A stretch of DNA of 64,000 bases from Chitinophagaceae bacterium PMP191F (lineage in GTDB: Bacteria; Bacteroidota; Bacteroidia; Chitinophagales; Chitinophagaceae). The notes beneath the pieces are model-generated. The model ran no database searches. It saw only the letters and a list, made by a program, of their open reading frames with translations, and was not told the DNA's origin. Shown here in pieces: positions 17,230-26,145 of the stretch (the first letter of the stretch is position 1; each line of letters starts with the position of its first letter). Location of the stretch: contig LGYU01000036.1 in assembly GCA_001302245.1 (NCBI GenBank), positions 35,479-99,478 of the forward strand, in the 5' to 3' direction. Position numbers and translations under genes: made by a program.

Positions 17230-19356
17230 ATGGAAAATATGAAACGTAAAACGATTGCAAGAGATATCAGTTGGTTATCTTTTAATGGCAGGGTGCTGCA
17301 GGAAGCAGCTGACCCTACGGTGCCCCTGCGCGAGCGGGTGAAGTTTCTGGGGATATTTTCCAACAATATGGACGAATTTTTCAGAGTGCGCGTGGCTACA
17401 CTGAAACGCATGGTCGAATTTGGCAGCAAGCTCAAAAATATGCACCTGGAACAATCACCTCACAAAATCCTGGATGAAATTCAGCAGGTAGTGCTGGAAC
17501 AGCAGTCAGAATTTAACCGCATCTGGGACGGTGTACGCCGCGAAATGGAAAAAGAGAAGATTTACCTGGTTACCGAACGCCAGCTGAATAAAGAGCAGCA
17601 GAAATTTGTACAGACCTATTTTGAAGAAGAGGTCCGTTCCAATATCATTCCCCTGATGCCCGAAAGCATCCCACATTTTCCTTATTTACGCGAAAAATCC
17701 ATTTATCTGGGCGTGGTGCTTTCTACCAAAGATGGCTCGCTCAGAAGAAAATATTCCATTATCGAGATCCCTTCCCGCACTCTAGGCCGCTTTATCAGTC
17801 TGCCTGCCCCCGAAGGTGAAAACCATATTATGTTGCTGGAAGACCTGGTGAGGTTTAACCTGAAAAGCATTTTTTCTTACTTCGGGTACGACCGCTATGG
17901 TTCCTGGGTGTTTAAAGTAACCAAAGACGCTGAAATTGACATTGACAGTGACATCTCTACCTCACTGATCCAGAAAATTGAAAAAGGGGTAAAGAACCGC
18001 CGCAAAGGCAAACCTGTGCGTTTTGTGTACGATAAGCAGATGGACGACGGACTGCTGGATTACCTTATCCGCAAACTGAACCTTTCCCGTAAAGAAAGCA
18101 TGATTCCCGGCGGACGTATTCACAATTTCCGGCACTTCATGGATTTTCCGGATGTATTCCAGAAAAAAGGGCAACGTAAAAAACCTTTTGCTCATCCCCT
18201 GCTGAAAAATTCACTGCGGGTAACAGATATTGTACTGAAGACCGACATAATGCTGAACTTTCCCTATCATTCGTTCAACCCGGTGATTGACCTGCTGCGT
18301 GAAGCTGCCATTGATCCGGATGTGACCGTGATCAAGATCACCGCTTACCGGCTGGCATCCAATTCAAAAGTGATCAATGCATTGATCAATGCCGCACGCA
18401 ATGGTAAACAGGTAACTGTAATGCTGGAAATACGTGCCCGTTTCGAGGAAGAGGCCAATCTTGAGTGGAAAGAAAGACTGGAAGATGAAGGCGTGAAAGT
18501 GATCAGCAGTATGCCCGATATGAAGGTGCACGCCAAAATATGCCTCATCCGTAAAAAGATCAATACTCGTACCATTCACTACGGATTTATCAGCACCGGC
18601 AACCTGAATGAAAAAACTGCCACTGTATATGGTGATCACTGTTTACTGACCGCCAACAGGCAGATCATGGCCGATGTGAACAGGATTTTCAATTACCTGG
18701 AAAAATGGAAGAATGGCACCCAGATGCTGCGTGCATGTAAAACCATCATTCCCTGTCCTATCAATCTGCGTCGTGAACTACTGAAATTGATCAATAAAGA
18801 GATCAAACATGCCAATGAAGGCAAACCGGCAGGTGTTACGCTAAAGATGAATTCTATTTCAGACGAAATATTAATAGAAAAACTATATGAAGCTGCCCGG
18901 GCAGGCGTGGAACTGAAATTGATTGTGCGAGGTATCTTTTGTATGTTCTCCGAAAACAAAAAATTCAAAATTCCGGTAAAGGCTGTCAGCATTGTTGATG
19001 AATATCTTGAACATGCACGCGTATTCATTTTCCACAACAATGGTCATGAAAAGGTATTTATTTCTTCGGCAGACTGGATGGTGCGCAACCTGGATCACCG
19101 TGTGGAAGCCACTTGCCCGATTTTTGATGAGAATATTAAAAGAGTGTTGAAAAATATCCTGGAAATACAATTGAGTGATAATACAAAAGCCAGAATTTTG
19201 GACAACGATCTGAGCAACCGCTATGTACGCGATAAAAAGCAGAAAAAGATACGGTCGCAGGTAGAGATCTATAATTATTTACACCAAAAAACTTCTAAAG
19301 TACTGGGACTTTCCCATCCTGCCGGTGAGCCGGAAGAAATGACCAGTGCTTATTAA
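17230..19356 (+). CDS. ppk1: Polyphosphate kinase 1
   Basis: Reversibly polymerises the gamma-phosphate of ATP into polyphosphate. It is 708 residues from the ATG at 17230; a TTG seven codons earlier is less likely. N-terminal domain RDISWLSFNGRVLQEA, then FLGIFSNNMDEFFRVRVATL. The two phospholipase-D-like C-terminal domains carry the catalytic-His segment VHAKICLIRK (about residue 437), with FISTGNLNEKTA and a late SSADWMVRNLDHRVE block. It is followed by a Ppx/GppA phosphatase 8 bp on, so synthesis and breakdown of polyphosphate are probably co-transcribed. Confidence 0.97.
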   Translation: MENMKRKTIARDISWLSFNGRVLQEAADPTVPLRERVKFLGIFSNNMDEFFRVRVATLKRMVEFGSKLKNMHLEQSPHKILDEIQQVVLEQQSEFNRIWDGVRREMEKEKIYLVTERQLNKEQQKFVQTYFEEEVRSNIIPLMPESIPHFPYLREKSIYLGVVLSTKDGSLRRKYSIIEIPSRTLGRFISLPAPEGENHIMLLEDLVRFNLKSIFSYFGYDRYGSWVFKVTKDAEIDIDSDISTSLIQKIEKGVKNRRKGKPVRFVYDKQMDDGLLDYLIRKLNLSRKESMIPGGRIHNFRHFMDFPDVFQKKGQRKKPFAHPLLKNSLRVTDIVLKTDIMLNFPYHSFNPVIDLLREAAIDPDVTVIKITAYRLASNSKVINALINAARNGKQVTVMLEIRARFEEEANLEWKERLEDEGVKVISSMPDMKVHAKICLIRKKINTRTIHYGFISTGNLNEKTATVYGDHCLLTANRQIMADVNRIFNYLEKWKNGTQMLRACKTIIPCPINLRRELLKLINKEIKHANEGKPAGVTLKMNSISDEILIEKLYEAARAGVELKLIVRGIFCMFSENKKFKIPVKAVSIVDEYLEHARVFIFHNNGHEKVFISSADWMVRNLDHRVEATCPIFDENIKRVLKNILEIQLSDNTKARILDNDLSNRYVRDKKQKKIRSQVEIYNYLHQKTSKVLGLSHPAGEPEEMTSAY

Positions 19357-19364
19357 AATGACCG

Positions 19365-20258
19365 ATGAGACTGGCAGCTATTGATATCGGCAGTAATGCA
19401 GCGAGGTTATTGATTTCTGACGTTATTCAGACCGATAACGGTAAGCCCTATTTTCAAAAGATCAATCTTGTGCGTGTGCCTTTGCGGCTTGGTTTTGACG
19501 TGTTTGAGAAAAAAGAAATCTCGCACGAAAAAGAAATGATGATCCTCAATACACTGAAAGCATACCGCTACCTGCTGGATGCTTACAATGTAGCTCATTA
19601 CAAAGCTGCTGCTACTTCTGCCATGCGCGATGCATCCAATGCACAGAAAATTATTCAACGGGTAAAGGATGAAACCGGCATTGATATTGAAGTGATCACC
19701 GGTGATGCCGAAGCCTCACTGATCTACGAAAATCATATTGCAGAGAATCTTGATAAATCACGTGCCTACATGTACATTGATGTAGGTGGTGGCAGTACGG
19801 AACTTACTTTTTTTGCCGATGGCAAACTGGCCTTTAAACGTTCTTTCAACATCGGCACCATCCGAATTCTGAAAAAACAGGTGGATGAGTGGCACTGGGA
19901 TGACATGAAAGATTTCATCAAACTGGCTACCCGCGGTCACGATAATGATACCATTGCCATTGGATCCGGTGGCAACATCAACAAAATATTCTCGCTTTCC
20001 AAACGCAAAGAGGGCAAAGCACTTACACTGGATATGCTGAAGGATTACTACAAGGAGTTCAGCAATTTTTCACTGGCCGACAGAATGCGCCTGTACAACC
20101 TGCGCGAAGACCGTGCGGATGTTATTGTACCTGCCCTCCAGATCTACGTAAACGTAATGCGCTGGGCCAATATTCCCGAAATTTATGTTCCCAAGATCGG
20201 TCTGGCCGACGGACTGATACAACATTTGTATGGTGAGTTAGGCGCTGTTAAGCTGTAG
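19365..20258 (+). CDS. Ppx/GppA family exopolyphosphatase
   Basis: Removes terminal phosphate from polyphosphate, or the 5' phosphate of pppGpp, in the cytoplasm. The 297 residues form the two-domain short form without the extra C-terminal HD region of E. coli Ppx. Sugar-kinase/actin fold motifs: AIDIGSNAARLLI at the N-terminus, ATSAMRDASN, YIDVGGGSTELTFF and IAIGSGGNINKIF. It lies 8 bp behind ppk1, which argues for polyphosphate as substrate. Confidence 0.93.
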   Translation: MRLAAIDIGSNAARLLISDVIQTDNGKPYFQKINLVRVPLRLGFDVFEKKEISHEKEMMILNTLKAYRYLLDAYNVAHYKAAATSAMRDASNAQKIIQRVKDETGIDIEVITGDAEASLIYENHIAENLDKSRAYMYIDVGGGSTELTFFADGKLAFKRSFNIGTIRILKKQVDEWHWDDMKDFIKLATRGHDNDTIAIGSGGNINKIFSLSKRKEGKALTLDMLKDYYKEFSNFSLADRMRLYNLREDRADVIVPALQIYVNVMRWANIPEIYVPKIGLADGLIQHLYGELGAVKL

Positions 20259-20469
20259 GCTGATTGTTAAGGCCAGACATGAGGTCTGAAATCTGACAAC
20301 GGTAAGGTCCAAGAGAAAGTCAGTAGTTTGAAAAAGCTTTGGGCTTTGAGGCACGAGCGGCGAGCAAGAACAGCAGCCAGCACTCACGATTGACCATTCA
20401 CCACTCACAACTGAAGATTGCCGATTCATGATTCATCACACACGACCCGAAACTCGAAACCAGCACATC
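20259..20469. repeat. Degenerate word-like repeats between ppx and panB
   Basis: Runs of related words: AGACATGAGGTCTGAAATCTGA, then CACTCACGATTGACCATTCACCACTCACAACTG and GATTCATGATTCATCACACACGA at 20380-20445. The same word set occurs at 29640-29695 and 31340-31370. No coding signal. Confidence 0.6.
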
Positions 20470-21285
20470 TCAGTACTGCTCATTCTCATTGGGAAAATCT
20501 CCGCTTTTTACATCTTTTATATAATGCTGTACAGCACCGTTTATCTGTTCGGCCAGGTTAAGATACTGACGTAAAAAACGTGGTTTAAATTCTGTATTGA
20601 TGCCCAACATATCGTGCATTACCAGTACCTGTCCGTCGCAATGCATGCCTGCGCCGATACCAATGGTAGGAATTAAAAGACTTTCTGATACTTCACGGGC
20701 CAATTGTGCAGGAATTTTTTCCAGTACCGTAGCAAAACACCCCGCATCCTGCAACAAACGGGCATCATTGCGCAGTTTGCCGGCCTCTGCTTCCTCTTTG
20801 GCCCTTACTGCATAAGTGCCGAATTTATAGATGGACTGTGGTGTTAATCCCAGGTGTCCCATAACGGGGATGCCTGCTGCCACGATCAGTTTTACCGATT
20901 CAATGATCTCTTCGCCGCCTTCCAGTTTTACACCGTGTGCGCCGGTCTCTTTCATAATGCGTACTGCAGATGCAAGTGCTTCCTTCGGATTTGACTGATA
21001 TGCGCCAAAAGGCAGATCTACTACTACCAGCGAACGGTGTGTACCACGGATAACAGAAGATGCATGATAGATCATCTGGTCCAGTGTAATGGGCAAAGTG
21101 GTTTCATGACCAGCCATTACATTGGAGGCAGAATCTCCTACCAGGATCACATCAACACCCGCTGCATCAAACAACCGTGCAAAGGAAAAATCGTAGGCAG
21201 TGAGCATGGAGATCTTTTCACCTTGTGACTTCATGCGGAGTAAGGTGTTGGTGGTCACCTTTTTAATTTCTTTACTTACAGACAT
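20470..21285 (-). CDS. panB: 3-methyl-2-oxobutanoate hydroxymethyltransferase
   Basis: Makes ketopantoate from alpha-ketoisovalerate and methylene-tetrahydrofolate, the first committed step to pantothenate and coenzyme A. It is 271 residues from the ATG at 21285 ([12 protein letters not shown]). The frame continues upstream to 21336, but that adds a non-family extension. Motifs: [59 protein letters not shown] and [24 protein letters not shown] split over two strands of the barrel. panC and panD are not in the window. Confidence 0.97.
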   Translation of the reverse strand: MSVSKEIKKVTTNTLLRMKSQGEKISMLTAYDFSFARLFDAAGVDVILVGDSASNVMAGHETTLPITLDQMIYHASSVIRGTHRSLVVVDLPFGAYQSNPKEALASAVRIMKETGAHGVKLEGGEEIIESVKLIVAAGIPVMGHLGLTPQSIYKFGTYAVRAKEEAEAGKLRNDARLLQDAGCFATVLEKIPAQLAREVSESLLIPTIGIGAGMHCDGQVLVMHDMLGINTEFKPRFLRQYLNLAEQINGAVQHYIKDVKSGDFPNENEQY

Positions 21286-21557
21286 GATAAACAATGTTGA
21301 AGTTGTAGTAAAGCGGGAGGGAATATGGCTCTGCATTAGAATAAAACATACTCATAATGCTCCGCGCGTCGATTGAGTGCGCTAAGGTAATTTGAAAATC
21401 GGATAATCGGAAAATTTGTGAAGGACGGTGAAGATGTAAGGATACAGGTTAAGATACAAGGTTCAGGGCCTGGAGCATACGCGTTGGAATAAAACCTTCC
21501 TCGGTGAACAAGTTTATGCGATGTTCAGGCGTCTAATAATGTCCTAAAACTAACGCA

Positions 21558-22385
21558 ATGAAAAGATCTGTATTGCTGGCCACTGCAGCATTACTGGGAA
21601 CTGCTACATGTTCCTTTGCTGCTTCGCCTCTCCCCGACACTGCCATTATTCAGCATCTGCAGGACGGCAACGTTTCTGAATGGCCTGCTGAAAAATTTAC
21701 TACCGACAAGGAAACCGGGCTGTTGTACGCGGTAGACAATGACGACAAAAATCTCTACATCGCCCTGATCATTCCCGACATCCGCACACAAATGAAAATG
21801 ATGCATATGGGTATGACACTGTTTGTTGATCCAAAAGGAAAAAAACGTGAAGGCAAAGGCATTGAATTTCCGGTAAAACGCAGCGCTGATGGCGGTGGAA
21901 TGGGCGGAGGCAACTTCCAGCGCGGCAATGGCGGTGGCGGACAAGGCCGTGGCGATATGCGAGCCATGCGTACAGCCCTTGCGGCCCAGCAACTGACCTT
22001 TTTAAAAGCATTTGGCTTTAATGGTGATGACCCTGTGATACTGACCACAGGAGCAGAAGATGGAGTGCAGGTGGCGTATAAATGCGATACAGCGCAGGAT
22101 ATGCATATTGAATATACCATTCCTTTATCATTACTGGGCGATGCTGCCAGTCTGAAACAAAAGGTATTCGGCATTGGTTGCAAGATCAATGGCATGGAAA
22201 TGCCCTCTTCCGGTGGCGCAGGCAGCAGTGACATGAGTGGTGGTGGAATGGGCGGCGGTCGCGGTGGCGGCATGAGAAGCGGCGGAGGCGGTGGTATGAG
22301 AAGTGGTGGAAGTGCTCCTTCTGCAGCAGATCGCGAACAAATGATGAATGAACAGAAATTCTGGACAAAATATACCATGAATTAA
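21558..22385 (+). CDS. Exported Gly-rich protein with a CBM9/DOMON-like sandwich, function unknown
   Basis: 275 residues. A signal peptide (ATAALLGTATCSFAA) is followed by a segment like carbohydrate-binding family 9/DOMON domains: NVSEWPAEKFTTDKETGLLYAVDNDDKNLYIAL is typical of this fold, as is the later EYTIPLSLLGDA strand. Two low-complexity inserts break it: GGGMGGGNFQRGNGGGG around residues 113-130, and a C-terminal stretch of GGG/RSGG units around residues 228-255, rich in Met and Ser. It may bind a ligand at the cell surface. It has no operon partner; tandem hairpins follow it. Confidence 0.75.
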   Translation: MKRSVLLATAALLGTATCSFAASPLPDTAIIQHLQDGNVSEWPAEKFTTDKETGLLYAVDNDDKNLYIALIIPDIRTQMKMMHMGMTLFVDPKGKKREGKGIEFPVKRSADGGGMGGGNFQRGNGGGGQGRGDMRAMRTALAAQQLTFLKAFGFNGDDPVILTTGAEDGVQVAYKCDTAQDMHIEYTIPLSLLGDAASLKQKVFGIGCKINGMEMPSSGGAGSSDMSGGGMGGGRGGGMRSGGGGGMRSGGSAPSAADREQMMNEQKFWTKYTMN

Positions 22386-22412
22386 TTGTTTCTTTCCCAG
22401 TGTTGATGAATG

Positions 22413-22500
22413 AATTGGCCGGTGCAAACACCGGCCAATTGTATTTCCGGCTGGTGAAACACCAGCCGGAGAATCTGTAACGGGTGTCTCACCAGCCACT
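22413..22500. repeat. Tandem palindromes after the Gly-rich protein gene
   Basis: First hairpin: AATTGGCCGGTG-CAAA-CACCGGCCAATT (22413-22440), a perfect 12-bp stem that may terminate transcription. Second: CCGGCTGGTG-AAA-CACCAGCCGG (22447-22469), a perfect 10-bp stem, followed by GTGTCTCACCAGCCACT. The second block resembles the spacer at 44231-44280. Confidence 0.8.
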
Positions 22501-22620
22501 TTATGCAACAAGATCGGGCTAAACATTTTGCAGACATGATAAAAACGTTTTATAACAGTTCTGAAACCATCCGGGATAACCTATTATCATTCATTACCTT
22601 TGCCGCACAAATCAACGATT

Positions 22621-24144
22621 ATGGATTTTCTTTCCTTACTGCACATTCAGCAAAACAATGACGGGGTAAGCACCGGCAGCAAATGGCTGAAAACCGGGGG
22701 TGAAACATTATCTTCTTTTTCGCCCGTAAACGGACAACTGATTGCCACTGTAAGTACTACCGATAAGGCAGGTTACGAAGCCGTGGTTGCCAAAGCACAG
22801 GAAGCATTTGCAATCTGGCGCACCTGGCCCGCACCCAAACGTGGTGAAATTGTACGCCAGATAGGTGAAGCATTGCGCACCTACAAAGAGCCGTTGGGCA
22901 AACTGGTTTCATACGAAATGGGTAAAAGTCTGCAGGAAGGATACGGTGAGGTACAGGAAATGATCGATATCTGCGATTTTGCAGTGGGCCTTTCCCGCCA
23001 GTTGTATGGTCTTACCATGCACAGCGAACGTCCGGGTCACCGGATGTATGAGCAATGGCATCCACTGGGTATCACTGCTATTATTTCCGCATTCAATTTC
23101 CCTGTTGCCGTATGGAGCTGGAACAGCATGCTGGCGTGGGTATGCGGAAACGTGTGTATCTGGAAACCTTCAGAAAAAACGCCATTGTGTGCAGTGGCCT
23201 GCCAGCATATAGTAGCCGAAGTGTTTACACGCAACAATGTACCCGAAGGTGTTTGTTGCCTGGTAACCGGCGGACGTGAAACCGGCGAATGGATGTCTAA
23301 TGATACCCGTATTCCCCTGGTATCGGCCACCGGCTCTACGCGCATGGGCAAGTCCGTTGGTGCAGCAGTTGGTGCACGCCTGGGCAGATCGTTGCTGGAA
23401 CTGGGCGGTAACAACGCTATTATCATTTCAAAAGATGCCGACCTGGATATTGCCGTACTGGGCGCGCTGTTTGGCGCAGTAGGTACAGCCGGGCAACGTT
23501 GTACCACTACCCGCCGCCTTATTATTCATGAATCAGTATATGATACCATCAAACAAAAGCTGGTTGCAGCCTATCAGCAACTGAACATCGGCAACCCGCT
23601 GGATGCGCATAACCATGTTGGTCCGCTGATTGACAAAGATGCTGTTGCCCTGTACGAGAAAGCGATCGCGGCCTGTAAACAGGAAGGCGGTCATTTCATT
23701 GTGGAAGGTGGCGTGTTGCAGGGAGCAGGTTATGAAAGCGGCTGTTATGTAAAACCCTGTATTGCCGAAGCACAACCCGGCTACAACATTGTACAGCACG
23801 AAACCTTTGCGCCGATTTTGTATTTACTGAAATACAGCACCATTGATGAAGCCATTGCTATTCAGAACAATGTTCCGCAGGGGCTTTCTTCTTCCATCAT
23901 GACCCTGAACATGCGCGAGGCAGAACAATTCCTGTCGCATGCCGGTAGTGATTGTGGTATTGCCAATGTTAACATTGGTACCTCTGGCGCCGAAATAGGT
24001 GGTGCATTTGGCGGTGAAAAAGAAACCGGTGGCGGTCGTGAAAGCGGCAGTGACGCCTGGAGAGCATATATGCGCCGCCAGACCAATACCATTAACTATT
24101 CAACACAACTTCCTTTGGCACAAGGCATTAAGTTCGACATATAG
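22621..24144 (+). CDS. ALDH7-type aldehyde dehydrogenase (aminoadipate-semialdehyde/piperideine-6-carboxylate)
   Basis: NAD-dependent oxidation of alpha-aminoadipate semialdehyde in lysine breakdown is the known role of this family. It is 507 residues from the ATG at 22621; a TACCTTTG -7-like box sits at 22595-22602. Antiquitin-like motifs: FNFPVAVWSWN (159-169), SATGSTRMGK, catalytic Glu260 in LLELGGNNAIII and nucleophile Cys294 in GTAGQRCTTTRR. GTSGAEIGGAFGGEKETGGG and a C-terminal tetramer strand complete the fold. No other lysine-catabolic gene is adjacent, so the substrate is family-based inference. Confidence 0.93.
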   Translation: MDFLSLLHIQQNNDGVSTGSKWLKTGGETLSSFSPVNGQLIATVSTTDKAGYEAVVAKAQEAFAIWRTWPAPKRGEIVRQIGEALRTYKEPLGKLVSYEMGKSLQEGYGEVQEMIDICDFAVGLSRQLYGLTMHSERPGHRMYEQWHPLGITAIISAFNFPVAVWSWNSMLAWVCGNVCIWKPSEKTPLCAVACQHIVAEVFTRNNVPEGVCCLVTGGRETGEWMSNDTRIPLVSATGSTRMGKSVGAAVGARLGRSLLELGGNNAIIISKDADLDIAVLGALFGAVGTAGQRCTTTRRLIIHESVYDTIKQKLVAAYQQLNIGNPLDAHNHVGPLIDKDAVALYEKAIAACKQEGGHFIVEGGVLQGAGYESGCYVKPCIAEAQPGYNIVQHETFAPILYLLKYSTIDEAIAIQNNVPQGLSSSIMTLNMREAEQFLSHAGSDCGIANVNIGTSGAEIGGAFGGEKETGGGRESGSDAWRAYMRRQTNTINYSTQLPLAQGIKFDI

Positions 24145-24324
24145 TTGTATGTTATAGGTTGTGACTCAGTAATGAGATTGTGTTATTGAAATCAGGACTT
24201 CGTTTGTCGCTGCAATACTTCAATCAGGCCAAAAACCTATATCTTATAACCTAAAACTTACTACTTCTTAAAATAATCTGGTGTTCAAAGCGTTAGTGAA
24301 GGTTGAGATAAGGCTGATATCATT

Positions 24325-25833
24325 ATGAAAAAACTGTTTACTCTGCTGCTGCTTACGGGTTCGTGTGCATTTTCATACGCCCAGTTGCGACTGGCTGTAT
24401 TGGGAGGCCCCCACTCTGCTTCCGTAACTGAAAAAAACAGCCTGCCCGGCTGGGATAGCCTCACAAAACCCGGTTACAAAAGCCGTTCAGGTCTTAATAT
24501 TGGTATTATGGCTGAAGTGCCCCTGGGTGGTAATTTTTACCTGCACCCCGGTGTGTTTTACATGGCAAAAGGCCGCAAATTTGAAAAGTTCTACGATACA
24601 TCCGTCACCAAAAATGATACGCTTTCAAGACAGCAGAATTTTTCCGCCAATTACATCGATATTCCTATCAATCTTACCTACAAGATCCCGTTAGGCAAAA
24701 AAAGTAATTTCCTGCTAAGTGCCGGTCCCTACATTTCATTTTTCTACAATGGTAAAAGCACTATTGAATCAAGAGTGGCAGTAGGCGACAGTACTACCAA
24801 ATACAACAAGGACGAAACGCGCCTGGAAACCGGCAATGCTACCGGTAAAATGAAAACCGTGGATATCGGTATCAATGCCCGCGCAGGTTTTGAACTGGGC
24901 AGTTTTTTGTTGACCGGTTTTCTCAGTCAGGGACTGACTAATTTTTATACGGCATCTTACGACGGTACTTTTAAACACCGCGTTATAGGTGCTTCTATAG
25001 GTTTCTGGCTCAACGGTGCACAAACTGAACGCAAACCTAAAGACAGGGATCACGACGGTATTCCGGATAACGAAGATGCCTGTCCGCTGGTGGCTGGCCC
25101 TGCTTCAACACATGGTTGTCCTGACAGGGATGGTGATGGTGTAGCAGATAATGTAGACAAATGCCCGGATGTAGCAGGTCTGCCCAAATACAAAGGTTGT
25201 CCGATTCCTGACAACGATGGTGACGGGATCAATGACGAAGAGGACCAGTGCCCCGATAAGCCAGGTGTAGCGAAGTATAAGGGTTGCCCGATACCTGACA
25301 GAGATGGTGACGGAATCAACGACGAAGAGGATCAGTGTCCTGATAAACCAGGCGTAGCGAAATATAAAGGTTGCCCGATACCTGACAGCGATGGAGACGG
25401 AATCAATGACGAAGAAGATAAATGTCCGAATGAACCGGGTCCGCGTGAAAACAATGGCTGCCCTGTTATTAAAAAAGAGATCGTAGAAAAAGTAAACTAT
25501 GCTGCGAAGAACATCTTCTTTGCAACAGGCAGCGATAAAATAACACCGGCTTCATTCAAAGCTCTGGATGATGTTGCAGCGATCCTGCACGAAAACCCGG
25601 CACTGCACCTGTCAGTAGAAGGCCATTCCGATAATGTGGGTAATGCTGCAAAGAACCAGACATTGTCGCAAAAACGTGCCGATGCAGTACAACAATACCT
25701 GATACAAAAAGGCATTGCAGCAGATCGTTTACAGGCTACCGGTTATGGTCAGGAAAAACCGGTTGCAGATAACAGTACTGCCGAAGGCAGGGCTAAAAAC
25801 AGGCGCGTGGAACTGAAACTTTCGCAGCAATAA
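24325..25833 (+). CDS. OmpA-family protein with N-terminal barrel and TSP3-type calcium repeats
   Basis: 502 residues anchoring outer membrane to peptidoglycan. Order: signal peptide (to SYAQ, about 19), PorT/OMP-beta-brl-like barrel (about 20-235), thrombospondin-type-3-like repeats with DxDxDGxxD signatures (DRDHDGIPDNEDACP onward, about 240-385), then the OmpA C-terminal peptidoglycan domain (NIFFATGSDKITP ... VEGHSDNVGN ... NRRVELKLSQQ). Three of the TSP3 units are nearly identical 87-bp tandem copies. It stands alone and ends with a strong terminator. The first ORF codon is ATG with a normal leader. Confidence 0.94.
   Translation: MKKLFTLLLLTGSCAFSYAQLRLAVLGGPHSASVTEKNSLPGWDSLTKPGYKSRSGLNIGIMAEVPLGGNFYLHPGVFYMAKGRKFEKFYDTSVTKNDTLSRQQNFSANYIDIPINLTYKIPLGKKSNFLLSAGPYISFFYNGKSTIESRVAVGDSTTKYNKDETRLETGNATGKMKTVDIGINARAGFELGSFLLTGFLSQGLTNFYTASYDGTFKHRVIGASIGFWLNGAQTERKPKDRDHDGIPDNEDACPLVAGPASTHGCPDRDGDGVADNVDKCPDVAGLPKYKGCPIPDNDGDGINDEEDQCPDKPGVAKYKGCPIPDRDGDGINDEEDQCPDKPGVAKYKGCPIPDSDGDGINDEEDKCPNEPGPRENNGCPVIKKEIVEKVNYAAKNIFFATGSDKITPASFKALDDVAAILHENPALHLSVEGHSDNVGNAAKNQTLSQKRADAVQQYLIQKGIAADRLQATGYGQEKPVADNSTAEGRAKNRRVELKLSQQ
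25195..25455 (+). repeat. 87-bp tandem repeat within the OmpA/TSP3 gene
   Basis: Three consecutive 87-bp units start at 25195, 25282 and 25369. Each encodes a 29-residue block GCPIPDxDGDGINDEEDxCP plus a PGxxKYK-like linker. The first two pairs differ at only scattered third positions, pointing to recent duplication or gene conversion; the third diverges at its end (NEPGPRENN). Confidence 0.9.
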
Positions 25834-25858
25834 AAACTTAAAGAATTCATAAAAAATC

Positions 25859-25889
25859 AAAAACCGGTGTGTAGCACACCGGTTTTTTT
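25859..25889 (+). terminator. Terminator of the OmpA/TSP3 gene
   Basis: An 11-bp perfect stem AAACCGGTGTG-TAG-CACACCGGTTT followed by a T-run. The remaining 250 bp to the next gene are AT-rich with no gene seen. Confidence 0.9.
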
Positions 25890-26145
25890 ATCTCTATCAT
25901 AGAATATGCTTTTTATCAATACACAATTGCCGGTATAAGCCGTTCATATAATTGGTAAAATGTATTAGTTGTTTTTATTTTATATTGATGACTGAAAAAC
26001 CTTTTTGCCTGCCACCCTTCTGCAGAAAGACACCCGACCAACAATTAAACGTTAAGAAAGCGCAAAATCCTGATATTTGCAGCTTTCAGAACCAACTATC
26101 CATGATGATTTATCATCTCATAAAAAGTAAAATAAAACAATCATA

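Noticed and set aside
21755..22378. Long minus-strand Pro-rich frame antisense to the Gly-rich gene
   Set aside because: A composition artefact: the complement of Gly-rich codons reads as Pro/Ala; the sense gene has a signal peptide and family-like strands.
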